Shown here: piece by piece, positions 9,081 through 20,118 of the stretch | Layout: each line of letters opens with the position of its first letter | How positions within the stretch are numbered: the first letter of the stretch is position 1 | Origin: an uncultured Bartonella sp. | GTDB lineage: Bacteria; Pseudomonadota; Alphaproteobacteria; Rhizobiales; Rhizobiaceae | Direction: 5' to 3' | Length of the DNA stretch: 64,000 bases | Assembly: GCF_945277285.1 (NCBI RefSeq) | Contig: NZ_CALYPR010000003.1 | Location: forward strand, 248,001 to 312,000 | The notes under the pieces: generated by a model | What the model saw: only the letters and a program-made list of their open reading frames with translations | Databases searched by the model: none | Told to the model about the DNA's origin: nothing | Position numbers and translations under genes: made by a program

Positions 9081-10394
9081 ATGTCGGCCCCTCGTGTTAG
9101 TTTTGTTTCGTTAGGTTGCCCAAAAGCACTTGTCGATTCTGAACGCATTGTTACGAAATTACGTTCGGAAGGTTATGAGATTGCCCGCAATCATGATGGT
9201 GCTGACCTGGTGATTGTCAACACGTGCGCATTTATTGATTCAGCACGCGATGAATCGCTCACTAATATTGGCGATGCTATTAAAAAGAATGGCAAGGTGA
9301 TAGTGACCGGATGCCTAGGTGCTGAGCCGGATGTTATAACCAAAGCTTATCCGAATGTTTTTGCCGTTACCGGCCCTCAAGCTTATGAAAGCGTTATGGA
9401 AGCGGTTCATAAAGCTGCTCCACCCGTTCATGACCCATTTGTTGATCTGGTACCGCCGCAAGGCATTCGTTTGACACCACGCCATTATGCCTATTTAAAA
9501 ATCTCTGAAGGCTGTTCCAATCATTGCAGTTTCTGCATTATTCCGAAATTGCGCGGTGAACTTGTATCACGACCTGCGGCTGACGTGCTCAAAGAAGCAG
9601 AAAAACTCGTAAAGGCAGGAGTTAAAGAAATACTAGTTATTTCTCAAGACACCAGTGCCTATGGTCTTGATTTGAAATATAAAGAAAGTCCTTGGAAGGA
9701 TCACACAGTTCGTGCTCGTTTTTTAGATATTGCAAAAGAACTGGGAGATATGGGCGTATGGATCCGTATGCACTACGTTTACCCCTACCCCCATGTCGAT
9801 GATGTAATTGAGTTGATGGCTGAAGGCAAAATCCTCCCTTATCTTGATATACCCTTCCAGCACGCTTCGCCGAATGTTCTTCGCAATATGAAACGGCCGG
9901 CTCATCTGGAAAAAACCAATCAACGCATTGAAAAATGGCGTTCTATCTGCCCAGATTTAGCCTTAAGATCGACATTTATAGTAGGTTTTCCGGGAGAAAC
10001 GGAAGACGATTTCCAAATGCTTCTGGATTGGCTGACAGAGGTAAAAATTGACCGCGCCGGTTGCTTCAAATATGAGGCGGTTGCAGGCGCCGCTGCAAAT
10101 GATTTGGAATTAGATATTATTCCTGATGATGTGAAAGAAAGCCGTTGGCATCGTTTTATGGCACACCAGAAAAATATTTCGGCTAACCTGCTTAAAAGAA
10201 AAGTCGGCAAACGTTTGCAGGTTCTTGTCGACGAAGGAAATGGTCATAGCGGAATAGGACGCACAAAGTATGATGCACCGGAAATTGACGGAATTGTGCA
10301 TTTGACTTCTCGTCGCCCTGTTCGAACCGGTGAACTGGTGACAGTGAAAATTGAACAGTCTGATGATTACGATCTTTCTGGTATCATCGTTTAA
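9081..10394 (+). CDS. rimO: Ribosomal protein S12 methylthiotransferase RimO
   Basis: Radical-SAM enzyme (437 aa) that methylthiolates an aspartate of ribosomal protein S12. The start at 9081 gives [21 protein letters not shown], the typical RimO opening, and has AGGATAT just upstream. The N-terminal UPF0004 domain has its three cluster cysteines in LGCPK, NTCAF and TGCLG; the radical-SAM CxxxCxxC motif is in [10 protein letters not shown] near residue 150. A C-terminal TRAM domain ends the protein. The SLGCPK/VDSE sequence favours RimO over MiaB. Confidence 0.93.
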   Translation: MSAPRVSFVSLGCPKALVDSERIVTKLRSEGYEIARNHDGADLVIVNTCAFIDSARDESLTNIGDAIKKNGKVIVTGCLGAEPDVITKAYPNVFAVTGPQAYESVMEAVHKAAPPVHDPFVDLVPPQGIRLTPRHYAYLKISEGCSNHCSFCIIPKLRGELVSRPAADVLKEAEKLVKAGVKEILVISQDTSAYGLDLKYKESPWKDHTVRARFLDIAKELGDMGVWIRMHYVYPYPHVDDVIELMAEGKILPYLDIPFQHASPNVLRNMKRPAHLEKTNQRIEKWRSICPDLALRSTFIVGFPGETEDDFQMLLDWLTEVKIDRAGCFKYEAVAGAAANDLELDIIPDDVKESRWHRFMAHQKNISANLLKRKVGKRLQVLVDEGNGHSGIGRTKYDAPEIDGIVHLTSRRPVRTGELVTVKIEQSDDYDLSGIIV

Positions 10395-10503
10395 TCATCG
10401 AATTTTGGTATCGAACAGGCTCCTTAAAGACAATCAGCTAGCGCTATGAAACCGATTTCTTTCAGCGTGATTTTTTTAATTTTGGTGTTTTTATGCGATA
10501 AAT

Positions 10504-11250
10504 ATGACAAACAATAACAAAGAAGAACCGCAGTATTTTTTAACTGCCCCTGCCCCCTGCCCTTATCTTTCAGGACGTTCGGAGCGGAAAGTATTTACTT
10601 ATATTACCGGTCAATTTGCAAAAGAAAAAAACTCTGTGCTTACACAAAACGGGTTTCGACGGTCTCAGAATATCGCCTATCGTCCTGTTTGTGATGGGTG
10701 TCGTGCTTGCATTTCAATACGCATTATCGTGGATGATTTTGTTCCTGATCGCAGTATGAAACGTATTATTCGGAAAAACGCAGAGACTGATATTAAAGTT
10801 TGTCCGCCGCAAGCAACGATCGAGCAATATCGTTTGTTTAAGCATTATCTTGAAAAACGCCATGCTGATGGCGGTATGAACGGGATGACATTTCATGATT
10901 ATCAAATGATGGTTGACGACACTTTTGTTAATACGTCTCTTGTTGAATATCGACGCGCTTTGTCTGATGGTTCGGAACAAGGAAAGATTTTGCCGCTTAT
11001 AGCATCTTCATTGACCGACGTTGTCGAAGATGGTCTATCAATGGTTTATTCTTTTTTTTCTCCGGAAGAAAAGCATTTGTCATTAGGTACCTTTATGATT
11101 TTGGATCACATACGCCGAGCCAAATTTCTGGGCCTCCCTTATGTCTATTTAGGCTATTGGATCAAAGGATCAAAAAAAATGGACTATAAATCGCGTTTTT
11201 GGCCACAAGAACAATTGACTTCTAGCGGGTGGAAAATGACAACGGATTAA
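10504..11250 (+). CDS. bpt: Aspartate/glutamate leucyltransferase (bacterial N-end rule)
   Basis: Transfers leucine from Leu-tRNA to proteins with N-terminal Asp or Glu, marking them for ClpAP-type degradation. The 248-residue length and the N-terminal Cys-containing ATE_N region (PCPYLSGRSERKVF, then RPVCDGCRACISIRI) match Bpt. The C-terminal half contains SMVYSFFSPEEKHLSLGTFMILDHI and the YLGYWIKGSKKMDYKSRFWP stretch conserved in arginyl/leucyl transferases. It stands about 110 bases after rimO and may form its own unit with the next gene. Confidence 0.9.
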   Translation: MTNNNKEEPQYFLTAPAPCPYLSGRSERKVFTYITGQFAKEKNSVLTQNGFRRSQNIAYRPVCDGCRACISIRIIVDDFVPDRSMKRIIRKNAETDIKVCPPQATIEQYRLFKHYLEKRHADGGMNGMTFHDYQMMVDDTFVNTSLVEYRRALSDGSEQGKILPLIASSLTDVVEDGLSMVYSFFSPEEKHLSLGTFMILDHIRRAKFLGLPYVYLGYWIKGSKKMDYKSRFWPQEQLTSSGWKMTTD

Positions 11251-11278
11251 AACTTGTTTTTGTGGCGAGGCTAATTGT

Positions 11279-11902
11279 ATGTCGAATGAACTGATTGAAC
11301 TAAGAAAATCTGTACCGCATTTTAAAGGCAATGCGCGTCTCGTTTTTGTTCATCCTGACAATCCAGATTTATTGATAAAAGTACTTCGCCCTGAATGGAT
11401 TGCCAAAACAAAAGAAATACCGGAATGGAAAAAGAGGTTTAAACCTTTAGGAGCCAATTCCGTTAATATGCATGAGTTATATGAAATTGTTCGAGTTAAT
11501 CCCAGTGCAAAAGCTATGCAGCCCCACCTATTTTCAGTTGTAGGATTTCAGCAGACAGATCTCGGTTGGGGATTGGTCGTTAAAGCCGAAAAAGACGAAC
11601 AAAACAATTATGCACGACCATTATCATCGTTTGCCAAAAATATGGAAATGATTAGAGTGGCTCTTGATGATTTTGAACAGTGGATCAAAACAACCAATGT
11701 TGTTTTATATGACCTTAATCCTTGGAATTTGGTTCTGGCTCACCGCGGCGGCAAACAGGAAATTGTCATCATTGATGGCATCGCAGAAAAATCTGCCTTG
11801 AAAATGAGGACCTATTTCCCGTCGATTAATACGAAAAAAAATATGAAGGTATATGCCCGTTTTCTGCGATTTATGGAAAGAATTAAAAACGAAACGGATT
11901 GA
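11279..11902 (+). CDS. YrbL-like protein (PhoP regulatory network protein family)
   Basis: A 207-residue protein resembling the YrbL family, a kinase-fold-like group of unknown activity. Recognisable features are the N-terminal GNARLVFVHPDNPDLLIKVLRP, which resembles a nucleotide-binding beta hairpin with its lysine, and VVLYDLNPWNLVLA followed by IVIIDG, resembling the catalytic-loop and metal-binding Asp motifs of protein kinase folds. It starts 28 bases after bpt. Function, if any as a kinase, is unproven. Confidence 0.72.
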   Translation: MSNELIELRKSVPHFKGNARLVFVHPDNPDLLIKVLRPEWIAKTKEIPEWKKRFKPLGANSVNMHELYEIVRVNPSAKAMQPHLFSVVGFQQTDLGWGLVVKAEKDEQNNYARPLSSFAKNMEMIRVALDDFEQWIKTTNVVLYDLNPWNLVLAHRGGKQEIVIIDGIAEKSALKMRTYFPSINTKKNMKVYARFLRFMERIKNETD

Positions 11903-11941
11903 TTGCCTTTACAGTCGCAAGAAGCTTTGGTAGCCTGTTAT

Positions 11942-11976
11942 TTCCGGTCGCAGCCCACCCGGTTTTAAAACAAGGG
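11942..11976 (+). promoter_or_regulatory. preQ1-I riboswitch candidate in the queC leader
   Basis: The 35 bases before queC closely match the type-I preQ1 aptamer as known from Thermoanaerobacter tengcongensis. A short P1 stem CCGG (11944-11947) pairs with CCGG (11959-11962), the loop TCGCAG (11948-11953) is identical to that aptamer, a cytosine at 11958 next to the stem is placed to pair with preQ1, and the A-rich tail AAAACAAGGG (11967-11976) is nearly the same. The tail's AAGGG is also the Shine-Dalgarno sequence, 5 bases before the ATG, so binding would hide it and repress translation. The aptamer comparison is from memory. Confidence 0.82.
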
Positions 11977-11981
11977 ATAAA

Positions 11982-12680
11982 ATGAAAGCTTACCTCATCT
12001 GTTCTGGCGGTCTAGACTCCGTCACACTCGCCTATCGTCTAGCGCATAACAACAGTCTTAAAGGTGTTATTTCGTTTGACTACGGTCAACGTCATAAAAA
12101 AGAACTTATTTACGCAAAAAAATGCGCGAACCACCTCAAGGTCGATTACTATCCCATTGACCTTTCCGGAATTGGACAAAATTTATCCGGATCGTCGCTA
12201 ACCGACAATATAGCCGTTCCCGATGGTTATTACGCAGAAGAGATGATGAAATCAACTGTTGTCCCCAACCGGAATGCTATTTTCCTTGCAGCAGCGTTTG
12301 CCATTGCCGCCGCAAAAAATGGCGATACCGTCGCCATTGCCGTTCACGGTGGCGATCATTTCATTTATTCCGACTGTCGCCCGGAATTTATCGACGCTTT
12401 CAACAAAATGGAACAATTGTCGTTGGATGGAAAATGCCAACTTTACACCCCCTATGTGAATTGTGATAAATCACAAATCGTCAAGGACGGGCTTAAATAT
12501 AATGTTCCTTTTACCGATACATGGTCGTGCTATAAAGGTGGCCAACACCACTGTGGACGGTGTGGAACCTGTGTAGAACGTCGTGAAGCCTTTGCTATAG
12601 CCGGCGTGGTCGACCCAACCATCTATGAGGATAATACTTTTTGGCTTGAGGCTGTCGCACGCAACAAAAAGACATGCTGA
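11982..12680 (+). CDS. queC: 7-cyano-7-deazaguanine synthase QueC
   Basis: Makes preQ0 from 7-carboxy-7-deazaguanine and ammonia with ATP, in queuosine biosynthesis. The 232-residue protein has the N-type PPi-synthase loop CSGGLDSVT near residues 8-16, the FDYGQRHKKEL motif, and a C-terminal zinc site with Cys residues in SCYKGGQHHCGRCGTC. It is followed 48 bases later by queF and preceded by a preQ1-I type element, so the two genes probably respond to the end product of QueF. No queD or queE is in the window. Confidence 0.95.
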   Translation: MKAYLICSGGLDSVTLAYRLAHNNSLKGVISFDYGQRHKKELIYAKKCANHLKVDYYPIDLSGIGQNLSGSSLTDNIAVPDGYYAEEMMKSTVVPNRNAIFLAAAFAIAAAKNGDTVAIAVHGGDHFIYSDCRPEFIDAFNKMEQLSLDGKCQLYTPYVNCDKSQIVKDGLKYNVPFTDTWSCYKGGQHHCGRCGTCVERREAFAIAGVVDPTIYEDNTFWLEAVARNKKTC

Positions 12681-12728
12681 AACAGCTGTCTAGTCCGCAA
12701 AAATATATCTACTTTGAAAGTGCATAAA

Positions 12729-13199
12729 ATGAACTCACGACACTCAATTTACGAGAGCCTGCAACAATTGGGTAAAAAAACTCCTTTTCCAGCTTCACCC
12801 GAAGAAGCTGTGCTGGAGAAAGTTCCAAATCCGCAGGCTGACATCAAATATTGTGTGCGTTTTACTGCGCCGGAATTTACTTCTTTGTGTCCGATTACCA
12901 GTCAGCCGGATTTCGCCTATCTGATGATCGATTATGTGCCAGATAAATGGCTTGTTGAAAGCAAATCTCTGAAACTTTATTTGGGGTCATTCCGAAACCA
13001 CGGTGCTTTTCACGAAGATTGCACAATAACGATTGCGCGTCGTCTGATAGACCTTTTGTCACCCCACTGGTTACGAATTGGCGGCTATTGGTATCCGCGC
13101 GGAGGAATACCGATTGACGTTTTCTGGCAGACTGGCCCTATTCCACAAGACCTATGGGTACCTGATCAGAATGTAAAAAATTACCAAGGGCGCGGCTAA
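12729..13199 (+). CDS. queF: NADPH-dependent 7-cyano-7-deazaguanine reductase QueF
   Basis: Reduces preQ0 to preQ1 using NADPH, the step after QueC. At 156 residues it is the short, unimodular QueF type. The catalytic Cys is in [14 protein letters not shown], and the substrate-binding Glu is in [11 protein letters not shown], followed by the conserved NHGAFHEDC stretch. I chose the ATG at 12729 ([11 protein letters not shown]); an in-frame upstream start 15 bases earlier is possible. It is probably co-transcribed with queC. Confidence 0.94.
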   Translation: MNSRHSIYESLQQLGKKTPFPASPEEAVLEKVPNPQADIKYCVRFTAPEFTSLCPITSQPDFAYLMIDYVPDKWLVESKSLKLYLGSFRNHGAFHEDCTITIARRLIDLLSPHWLRIGGYWYPRGGIPIDVFWQTGPIPQDLWVPDQNVKNYQGRG

Positions 13200-13258
13200 G
13201 AAGATATTCTAAAGCATTATACGTAACTTCATAATTGCGTACAACGTTGCCGACTAAA

Positions 13259-15508
13259 CTAGCCGGAAAATTTCCCGGATCTCGGGAAACCTTTCGGAAC
13301 CATTCGCCCTACCCCAGCGCGTGAACCTAACCATTCAATCAATTCGGAAGCATTGCGGGTAAAACTGCGATCTGCTGCATCTCGCCACGTAAGACCTTCG
13401 GCTATATTGAAAGTGGTTGCATCACTGACTCCACCATCTTTATAGCGTTGTAAGCGCACCCCTTTTCCTCTTGTCATTTCCGATATCTGGTTGAGTGGAA
13501 AAACAAGCATTTTTCTATTCTCGCCAATAATTGCCACATGATCCCCGTTTATTGGCAAACATAGTTTGGCTTCATCAGGAAGTTTCACATTCATGACTTG
13601 CTTTCCCTTGCGGGTATTTGCAAGAACATCATTTTCGGCAACGATAAACCCATTTCCTTGATGAGAAACAAGAAGAAGTTTTCGGTCAGGAATATGGACA
13701 AAAGCAGTCAAGACATCTTCGTCATTATCCATATCAACAAGAATACGGATTGGCTCACCATGACCACGACCTCCGGGAAGTGCATTGGCTATGATCGTAA
13801 AGAACTTGCCTCCTGTACTCATAATAACAATTTTATCAGTTGTCATTGCTGGAAAAGCGATTTTCAACCGGTCGTCTTCTTTAAAAGTAAGACTTGAGTA
13901 GTCTGTAAGATGGCCTTTCAACGCTCTGAGCCAGCCTTTTTCCGAGATAACAATTGTTACCGGCTCCTTTTCTATCATAGCCTGCTGGATATCTTCTATA
14001 TCGTGATCTGGAGCGTCTTCAAAAGTTGTACGGCGCTTACCCAACGGTGTATCAGGCCCAAAGATTCTTTTAACCTTTGCTATTTCACCGGCAATTGCTT
14101 TCCATTGCTTAGTACTCGATTGCAAAAGCGCATTCAACTCGGATTCTTCTGCTTTCAATCCATCAAACTCTTTGCGGATTTCCATCTCTTCCAAGCGTCG
14201 CAATGACCGCAACCGCATATTCAAAATCGCTTCTGCCTGATTATCGGTTAACGAAAAACTATCCATCAACTGCTTTTTCGGCTCGTCTTCTTCCCGAATA
14301 ATCCGGATTACTTCATCAAGATTGAGATATGCAATCAGATAACCACCCAAAATTTCCAAACGGCGGGTGATTTCATTAAGACGAAATTGCGAACGACGCA
14401 CAAGAACGTCTTTGCGATGATTCAGCCATTGTTGTAAAGTTTCAGCAAGGGAAAGAACATTTGGCACTTTACCGAGTGTCAATACATTAAGATTAAGTGG
14501 AATGCGCACCTCAAAGTCGGTCAATTTGAAGATTGATTCCATCAATAATTCCGGATCAACTGTTCGCGTTTTCGGTTCCAGAACAATGCGAATATCTTTA
14601 GTTGATTCATCACGAATATCGTCAAGCATTGGCAAACGCCGCGCCAGCAACAATTCGGCCGTTTTTTCAACAAGCCGCGACTTTTGCACCTGATAAGGAA
14701 TTTCAGTCACAACTATCGAGTAAGTTCCACGGCTTCCTTCTTCCCGATGCCAACGTGCTCTTAGCCTGAATACACCACGCCCCGTACGATAGGATTCTCG
14801 AATACTTTCAGCCGGTTCAACCAATATACCGCCTGTTGGAAAATCAGGCCCCTGCACATATTTGACAAGATCATCATTTGTTGCATCGGGATTGGCTATT
14901 AAATAGGTAGCAGCATCGCAAAGCTCGGCAACATTGTGCGGTGGAATTGATGTCGCCATCCCTACAGCAATTCCGGAAGATCCATTTGCCAGCAAGTTTG
15001 GAAATGCCGCAGGCAAAACTATTGGTTCTTCATCTTCCTCATTGTAGGTCGGCCGAAAATCAACGGCATTTTCATTTAAACCGTCAAGAAGAAGTGTCGC
15101 AACCTCCGTCATCCGTGCTTCGGTATAGCGCATCGCCGCGGCGTTATCACCGTCAATATTGCCAAAATTTCCTTGTCCATCGACTAGCGGATAGCGAACC
15201 GCAAAATCTTGAGCCAAGCGTACCAATGCATCATAGATGGATGAATCTCCATGAGGATGAAATTTCCCCATCACATCACCAACAATACGTGCACATTTTG
15301 CATAAGCTTGATCAGGATTGAGCTTTAATAGACGCATTGCATGGAGAATACGGCGGTGAACAGGTTTCAAACCATCACGAACATCTGGCAGGGCACGATC
15401 CATAATCGTAGAAAGCGCGTAAGCCAAATAGCGTTCTTGCAAAGCAGAACGCAGTTCTATCGGTTCGATATGATCTTTATCTGTTAAGCGAATCACTTTG
15501 TCGGACAT
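13259..15508 (-). CDS. parC: DNA topoisomerase IV subunit A
   Basis: Cleavage subunit of topoisomerase IV, which decatenates daughter chromosomes with ParE. About 749 residues. The N-terminal domain has [30 protein letters not shown] and the active-site tyrosine in [10 protein letters not shown]; a beta-pinwheel C-terminal domain follows. The start at 15508 ([10 protein letters not shown]) is preferred because a GGTAGG sequence precedes it; an in-frame start at 15529 would add seven residues. GyrA is excluded by its length and by the absence of a clear GyrA-box (QRRGGKG) motif. Convergent with queF. Confidence 0.93.
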   Translation of the reverse strand: MSDKVIRLTDKDHIEPIELRSALQERYLAYALSTIMDRALPDVRDGLKPVHRRILHAMRLLKLNPDQAYAKCARIVGDVMGKFHPHGDSSIYDALVRLAQDFAVRYPLVDGQGNFGNIDGDNAAAMRYTEARMTEVATLLLDGLNENAVDFRPTYNEEDEEPIVLPAAFPNLLANGSSGIAVGMATSIPPHNVAELCDAATYLIANPDATNDDLVKYVQGPDFPTGGILVEPAESIRESYRTGRGVFRLRARWHREEGSRGTYSIVVTEIPYQVQKSRLVEKTAELLLARRLPMLDDIRDESTKDIRIVLEPKTRTVDPELLMESIFKLTDFEVRIPLNLNVLTLGKVPNVLSLAETLQQWLNHRKDVLVRRSQFRLNEITRRLEILGGYLIAYLNLDEVIRIIREEDEPKKQLMDSFSLTDNQAEAILNMRLRSLRRLEEMEIRKEFDGLKAEESELNALLQSSTKQWKAIAGEIAKVKRIFGPDTPLGKRRTTFEDAPDHDIEDIQQAMIEKEPVTIVISEKGWLRALKGHLTDYSSLTFKEDDRLKIAFPAMTTDKIVIMSTGGKFFTIIANALPGGRGHGEPIRILVDMDNDEDVLTAFVHIPDRKLLLVSHQGNGFIVAENDVLANTRKGKQVMNVKLPDEAKLCLPINGDHVAIIGENRKMLVFPLNQISEMTRGKGVRLQRYKDGGVSDATTFNIAEGLTWRDAADRSFTRNASELIEWLGSRAGVGRMVPKGFPRSGKFSG

Positions 15509-15640
15509 GCCTACCGAATAGCAATTCATAAAATTGACCGCAAGTCTTCCACTCCTTTTCTGTTTTACTTACTTGCAGGAAAAATTCGGCACTGATACTT
15601 ATATTTCAGAGAGTTAGCAAACAAATAAGGAATCCAGCAC

Positions 15641-16900
15641 ATGAAACGATTTCGAAGTGCATTGACGTTATCTGCTTTCACCATACTGGCTGCAACATCG
15701 TTTCATGGTACAGTCTGGGCTGTTGATGCGACGTCATTTACCCAACGTTTACAAAACAACCTAAAGGCAAGTGGTTGGACACTTTCATCATCTAAAAGTG
15801 AAACAGTTGGCAACGACATCGTTTTGCATGACGTAGATCTCAGTGCAATTGAGATAAAAGATGAGCAACCGCAACAAGCCCAATCCGCTGCTGAAAGTCA
15901 AAATCAATCTTCACCTGAGGAGCCAACGTTCAAGTTCGATAGAATTGACGAATTGCGCTTTAAAAATGTCACAGAAGATAAAGAGGGAAACTATCTTGTC
16001 GAGAATCTAGTATTACCGACACTTTCAACAGAAACTAAAGATTTCAAACTTTTTGTCAAAGATACAGCATTTTCCAATATTAAGCTCGCATCTGACAACA
16101 GTAGTAACCCATTGACCACTTATATACCTTACGAGACCTTAAAGATCAGTCAGCTTTATTTGACCCATGACGATCAGACTTTTCTATCTCTTGATCAAAT
16201 TGCCTTAAAATATACTCCGCAACCGGACAAAAAGATTATTGATATTTCAGCAGGTATTCAATCATTCAACTATGATCCTGAAAAAACAGGAGTTCCTGAC
16301 GCTGCAGCTTGGCTCACTGTTGTAGGTTACAATAATTTGGCTGGTTCATTTCAAAGCCATGCATTGTGGGATATTGAGAATGGAAAATATAATGCTGACA
16401 GCAATGAAATCACCATCAACAATGCCGGAAAACTGAATATTACCTTGGGTCTTGAAGGCATTACAGAAGATTTTGTCCAAAACATTGCAACACTTCGCAA
16501 GACGGTGTTGGCTCAAGATCAGAATGAAAATGCGTTAGCGATCAGCTATTTGGGCGTTATTCAACAAATCAAATTCGCCAACATTAAAATTCGTTATGAC
16601 GATAATTCTCTCACCAATAGAATCCTTGATTATTTTGCCAAGCAAAATAATGTTAGCCGCACTGATTTCATCAAACAGATCAAAACAACGCTTCCGATTA
16701 TTGGCACTCAGATCAACTATCCGGAATTTGTCAAAAAAACGACTGATCAGTTGGAAACGTTTTTGGATAATCCACGATCTCTCACAATAAGTGCAACGCC
16801 TGATAAACCAGTTTCATTGCCTATATTGATGGCGACAGGCACAGCATCACATGCTCAACTCATTGATCTATTAAAAGTTAAAGTGGAAGCCAATAAATAA
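15641..16900 (+). CDS. Secreted protein of unknown function
   Basis: A 419-residue protein with a clear signal peptide (KRFRSALTLSAFTILAATSFHGTVWA, cleavage near residue 28). The mature part is hydrophilic with alternating short strands and helices, a Gln/Ser-rich stretch (QPQQAQSAAESQNQSSPEE) near residues 78-95, and no cysteine or lipobox. It is probably periplasmic. I do not recognise a catalytic motif. It is divergent from parC and convergent with aspS, with a terminator between. Probably a Rhizobiales conserved protein, but this is an impression. Confidence 0.7.
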   Translation: MKRFRSALTLSAFTILAATSFHGTVWAVDATSFTQRLQNNLKASGWTLSSSKSETVGNDIVLHDVDLSAIEIKDEQPQQAQSAAESQNQSSPEEPTFKFDRIDELRFKNVTEDKEGNYLVENLVLPTLSTETKDFKLFVKDTAFSNIKLASDNSSNPLTTYIPYETLKISQLYLTHDDQTFLSLDQIALKYTPQPDKKIIDISAGIQSFNYDPEKTGVPDAAAWLTVVGYNNLAGSFQSHALWDIENGKYNADSNEITINNAGKLNITLGLEGITEDFVQNIATLRKTVLAQDQNENALAISYLGVIQQIKFANIKIRYDDNSLTNRILDYFAKQNNVSRTDFIKQIKTTLPIIGTQINYPEFVKKTTDQLETFLDNPRSLTISATPDKPVSLPILMATGTASHAQLIDLLKVKVEANK

Positions 16901-16917
16901 TTCTTCCTAACAAAAAA

Positions 16918-16946
16918 CAAAAAGCCCGGTTCAACCGGGCTTTTTT
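16918..16946. terminator. Bidirectional Rho-independent terminator
   Basis: AAAAAGCCCGGTT-CAA-CCGGGCTTTTTT forms a GC-rich hairpin with an A-run on one side and a T-run on the other. It can end both the preceding + strand gene and the convergent aspS. Confidence 0.9.
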
Positions 16947-16961
16947 CGTTTTATTTTATTC

Positions 16962-18749
16962 TTAATCCTTTTTAACCGGAGCAAGACGAAGCGATAAATC
17001 GCGTAATTGCGCTGCTGTCACTTCTGAAGGTGCCCCCATCAATAAATCCAGTGCCTGTTGATTCATCGGAAACAATGAGATTTCACGCAAATTCTTGACG
17101 CCAAGCAACAGCATAACCATGCGATCAATACCGCAAGCCATGCCACCATGCGGAGGAGCGCCATAATGGAAAGCACGGTAAAGTGCACCAAAACGCTCTT
17201 CAACGGTTTCACGAGAAAGCCCCGCTATTTCGAATGCTCGAACCATTGTCTCTGGAGAATGGTTGCGTATACCACCAGAACCGAGTTCGAAACCATTGCA
17301 TACGACGTCATATTGATAGGCTTTAATGTTGAGCGGTTCTTCATTGTCCAAGGCCTGTTTTCCACCCTGTGGCATAGAGAATGGATTGTGCGAAAACTCT
17401 ATGCACTTTTCATCCTCGTTCCATTCATAAAATGGAAAATCGACAATCCAGGCCAATGAAAATTGTTCGCGGTCAATAAGATTGAGTTCTTCGCCTGCTC
17501 TTGTTCTGGCTGCACCGGCAAAAATCGCAAACTTGCGTGGATCCCCGGCAACGAAGAAACACGCATCTCCATCTTCAAGTTTGAGCTGGTTGCGTATCGC
17601 TTCAACCCGTTCTGGACCAATGTTCTTGGCAATAGGCCCAGCCCCTTCAATGCCATTTGCTTCCTTACGCCAGAAAATATAACCGAGCCCGGGCTGTCCT
17701 TCACCTTGCGCCCACGAATTCATACGATCACAAAACGCACGGCTACCACCCGTTTTGACAGGAATTGCCCAGACTTCCGATTTTTCATCATTAGCCAGAA
17801 TATTGGCAAATACTTTAAAACCTGAATTACGGAAATGTTGGGACACTTCTTCCATAACAATCGGATTACGCAAATCCGGTTTGTCTGACCCATATTTTCT
17901 CATTGCTTCGTGATAAGGAATGCGAGGGAATTTCTGCGTGACCGTTTTACCATTGGCAAATTCTTCGAATATTCCGCGAATAATGGGCTCCATAACTTGC
18001 AAGATATCTTCCTGCTCGACAAAGCTCATTTCCATATCCAGCTGATAAAATTCACCTGGCAAACGATCAGCACGCGGATCTTCATCACGAAAACATGGCG
18101 CAATCTGGAAATAGCGATCAAAACCCGACATCATCAAAAGTTGTTTATATTGTTGCGGAGCTTGCGGAAGCGCATAAAATTTACCGGGATGAATACGACT
18201 CGGCACCAAAAAATCACGAGCACCTTCTGGCGATGAGGCTGTCAGAATCGGTGTGTTAAATTCAGTAAATTCAGCTTCCTGCATGCGACGACGAATAGCC
18301 GCAATAATTCTTGTTCGCTGTAAGATATTTTTATGTAGTGTATCGCGGCGTAGATCCAGAAAACGATATTTCAAGCGAATATCTTCTGGGTAATCCGGCT
18401 CTCCAAATACTGGCAAGGGCAATTCATCGGATTTCGATAGAATCTCGATTTCAGTAGCAAACACTTCTACTTCGCCGGTTGGCAAATTGGTATTTATAGT
18501 ATCAGAGGAACGAGCCCGTACTTCTCCATCAACTCGCAAAACCCATTCGCTTCTTACCATTTCGGCAACTTTAAAGGCTGGCGAATCCGGATCGGCAACA
18601 ATTTGGGTTATGCCGTAATTGTCTCGCAGATCGATAAATAATATTCCACCGTGATCACGAACACGATTGACCCATCCCGAGAGACGAACTTTTGATTGAA
18701 CATCGCTCTTACGAAGAGCGGCACAGTTATGGTTGCGATAACGATGCAT
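16962..18749 (-). CDS. aspS: Aspartyl-tRNA synthetase (bacterial type)
   Basis: Class II synthetase charging tRNA-Asp (595 residues). It begins [17 protein letters not shown] with an OB-fold anticodon-binding domain ([23 protein letters not shown]). Motif 2 is seen in [15 protein letters not shown], with QLDMEMSFV after it; a GAD insertion domain lies near residues 290-420, and motif 3 is [15 protein letters not shown] near the C-terminus. Rhizobiales often use a non-discriminating AspRS that also charges tRNA-Asn together with GatCAB; the sequence alone does not let me decide. Divergent from rnd. Confidence 0.95.
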   Translation of the reverse strand: MHRYRNHNCAALRKSDVQSKVRLSGWVNRVRDHGGILFIDLRDNYGITQIVADPDSPAFKVAEMVRSEWVLRVDGEVRARSSDTINTNLPTGEVEVFATEIEILSKSDELPLPVFGEPDYPEDIRLKYRFLDLRRDTLHKNILQRTRIIAAIRRRMQEAEFTEFNTPILTASSPEGARDFLVPSRIHPGKFYALPQAPQQYKQLLMMSGFDRYFQIAPCFRDEDPRADRLPGEFYQLDMEMSFVEQEDILQVMEPIIRGIFEEFANGKTVTQKFPRIPYHEAMRKYGSDKPDLRNPIVMEEVSQHFRNSGFKVFANILANDEKSEVWAIPVKTGGSRAFCDRMNSWAQGEGQPGLGYIFWRKEANGIEGAGPIAKNIGPERVEAIRNQLKLEDGDACFFVAGDPRKFAIFAGAARTRAGEELNLIDREQFSLAWIVDFPFYEWNEDEKCIEFSHNPFSMPQGGKQALDNEEPLNIKAYQYDVVCNGFELGSGGIRNHSPETMVRAFEIAGLSRETVEERFGALYRAFHYGAPPHGGMACGIDRMVMLLLGVKNLREISLFPMNQQALDLLMGAPSEVTAAQLRDLSLRLAPVKKD

Positions 18750-18899
18750 AATCTTGCCTTCTTGTTTTCATGCATACTTAAATTGTCAACTTGTGCGCAA
18801 AAGCGCATTTTGCCGCACATTTGTCAAGCTGTTGAAGGATTGTGTATGAAAAAATATAGCAAAAGACAAACGCAATATATTAGGTTATAGCCAAAAACT

Positions 18900-20051
18900 A
18901 TGAAACTTATTACCGATATAAAAACACTTGAAGATGTTGTCAAAACACTGTCCAAATCCGATTTTGTGACGGTTGATACCGAATTTATCCGTGAATCAAC
19001 TTATTGGCCGGAATTGTGTCTGATACAACTCGCCTCCCCCGAGATCGCCGTTATTGTCGACCCGCTTGCACCGGATATCAACCTTGAGCCGCTTTGCAAG
19101 CTTATGGAAAACAAAAATGTTGTAAAAGTTTTTCATGCGGCACGTCAGGACGTTGAAATAATTTATAAACTTGGAAACATCATCCCCACACCGTTATTCG
19201 ATACTCAAATTGCGGGTTCTGTTTGCGGTTTCGGTGAAAGCATTTCCTATGAACAGATTGTCGAGCGCATTACGGGCGAGCACATTGACAAGTCATCGCG
19301 TTATACCGATTGGAGCCTGCGTCCACTTAGTGAAAAACAATTATCTTATGCCCTTGCCGATGTGACACATTTGCGTGACGTTTATCTATATCTTAAAAAA
19401 CAACTTGAAAAAAATGGCAGAACTCATTGGATAGACGATGAAATGTCCATTTTAAATTCAACAAAAACCTATGACATGCCCGATGAGGATGCATGGAAAC
19501 GAATTAAAGGTCGCATAAGAAAACCTCGTGAACTTGCAGTATTGCAGAAGATAGCAGCGTGGCGCGAACAGGAAGCAAAAAGTCGCAATGTGCCGCGTGG
19601 ACGGATTTTGAAAGATGAAGGTCTGATTGAAATTGCTACTCAACAGCCGAAAGATGAAACAGCACTCTCTCGATTACGAAGTATTCCGAAAGGGTGGGAG
19701 CGCTCGGCAAGCGCTGAAGAATTGTTGAAAGCTGTAAAAGCCGGTCTGAAAGTTGATCTAGCTAGTCTGCCGCCTATCCATAAACACGTTGCCCCTAACA
19801 ATGGAACTGCCGCAGCAATTGAACTTCTACGTGTACTTTTAAAGTTGGTTGCTGATGAAGAAGGCATTGCACCTCGTATCATCGCAAATAATGATGATCT
19901 GGAAAAAATTGCTAAGCAAGAAAAAAAATCCGATATAATGGCTTTAACTGGTTGGCGTTACAAATTATTTGGCGAAAAAGCTGAAAAAATGTTAAATGGC
20001 CGTCTGGGGTTTTACTTTCAAAACGGGAAAATATTGACAAAAGAGCTATAG
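18900..20051 (+). CDS. rnd: Ribonuclease D
   Basis: 3'-5' exoribonuclease that trims tRNA and other structured RNA 3' ends (383 residues). The DEDDy exonuclease motifs are visible: VTVDTEFIRE (Exo I), VFHAARQDVEI (Exo II) and LSYALADVTHLRDVY (Exo III with the Tyr spacing). An HRDC domain follows at about residues 210-290 (ELAVLQKIAAWREQEAKSRNVPRG). It lies next to aspS in divergent orientation, an arrangement seen in Rhizobiales. Confidence 0.93.
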   Translation: MKLITDIKTLEDVVKTLSKSDFVTVDTEFIRESTYWPELCLIQLASPEIAVIVDPLAPDINLEPLCKLMENKNVVKVFHAARQDVEIIYKLGNIIPTPLFDTQIAGSVCGFGESISYEQIVERITGEHIDKSSRYTDWSLRPLSEKQLSYALADVTHLRDVYLYLKKQLEKNGRTHWIDDEMSILNSTKTYDMPDEDAWKRIKGRIRKPRELAVLQKIAAWREQEAKSRNVPRGRILKDEGLIEIATQQPKDETALSRLRSIPKGWERSASAEELLKAVKAGLKVDLASLPPIHKHVAPNNGTAAAIELLRVLLKLVADEEGIAPRIIANNDDLEKIAKQEKKSDIMALTGWRYKLFGEKAEKMLNGRLGFYFQNGKILTKEL

Positions 20052-20118
20052 CCATAAAAACTATTCGAGAACAATTTTTTTCTTAAAGAACAGTGCACTT
20101 TATTTGCAGAGACAGACA

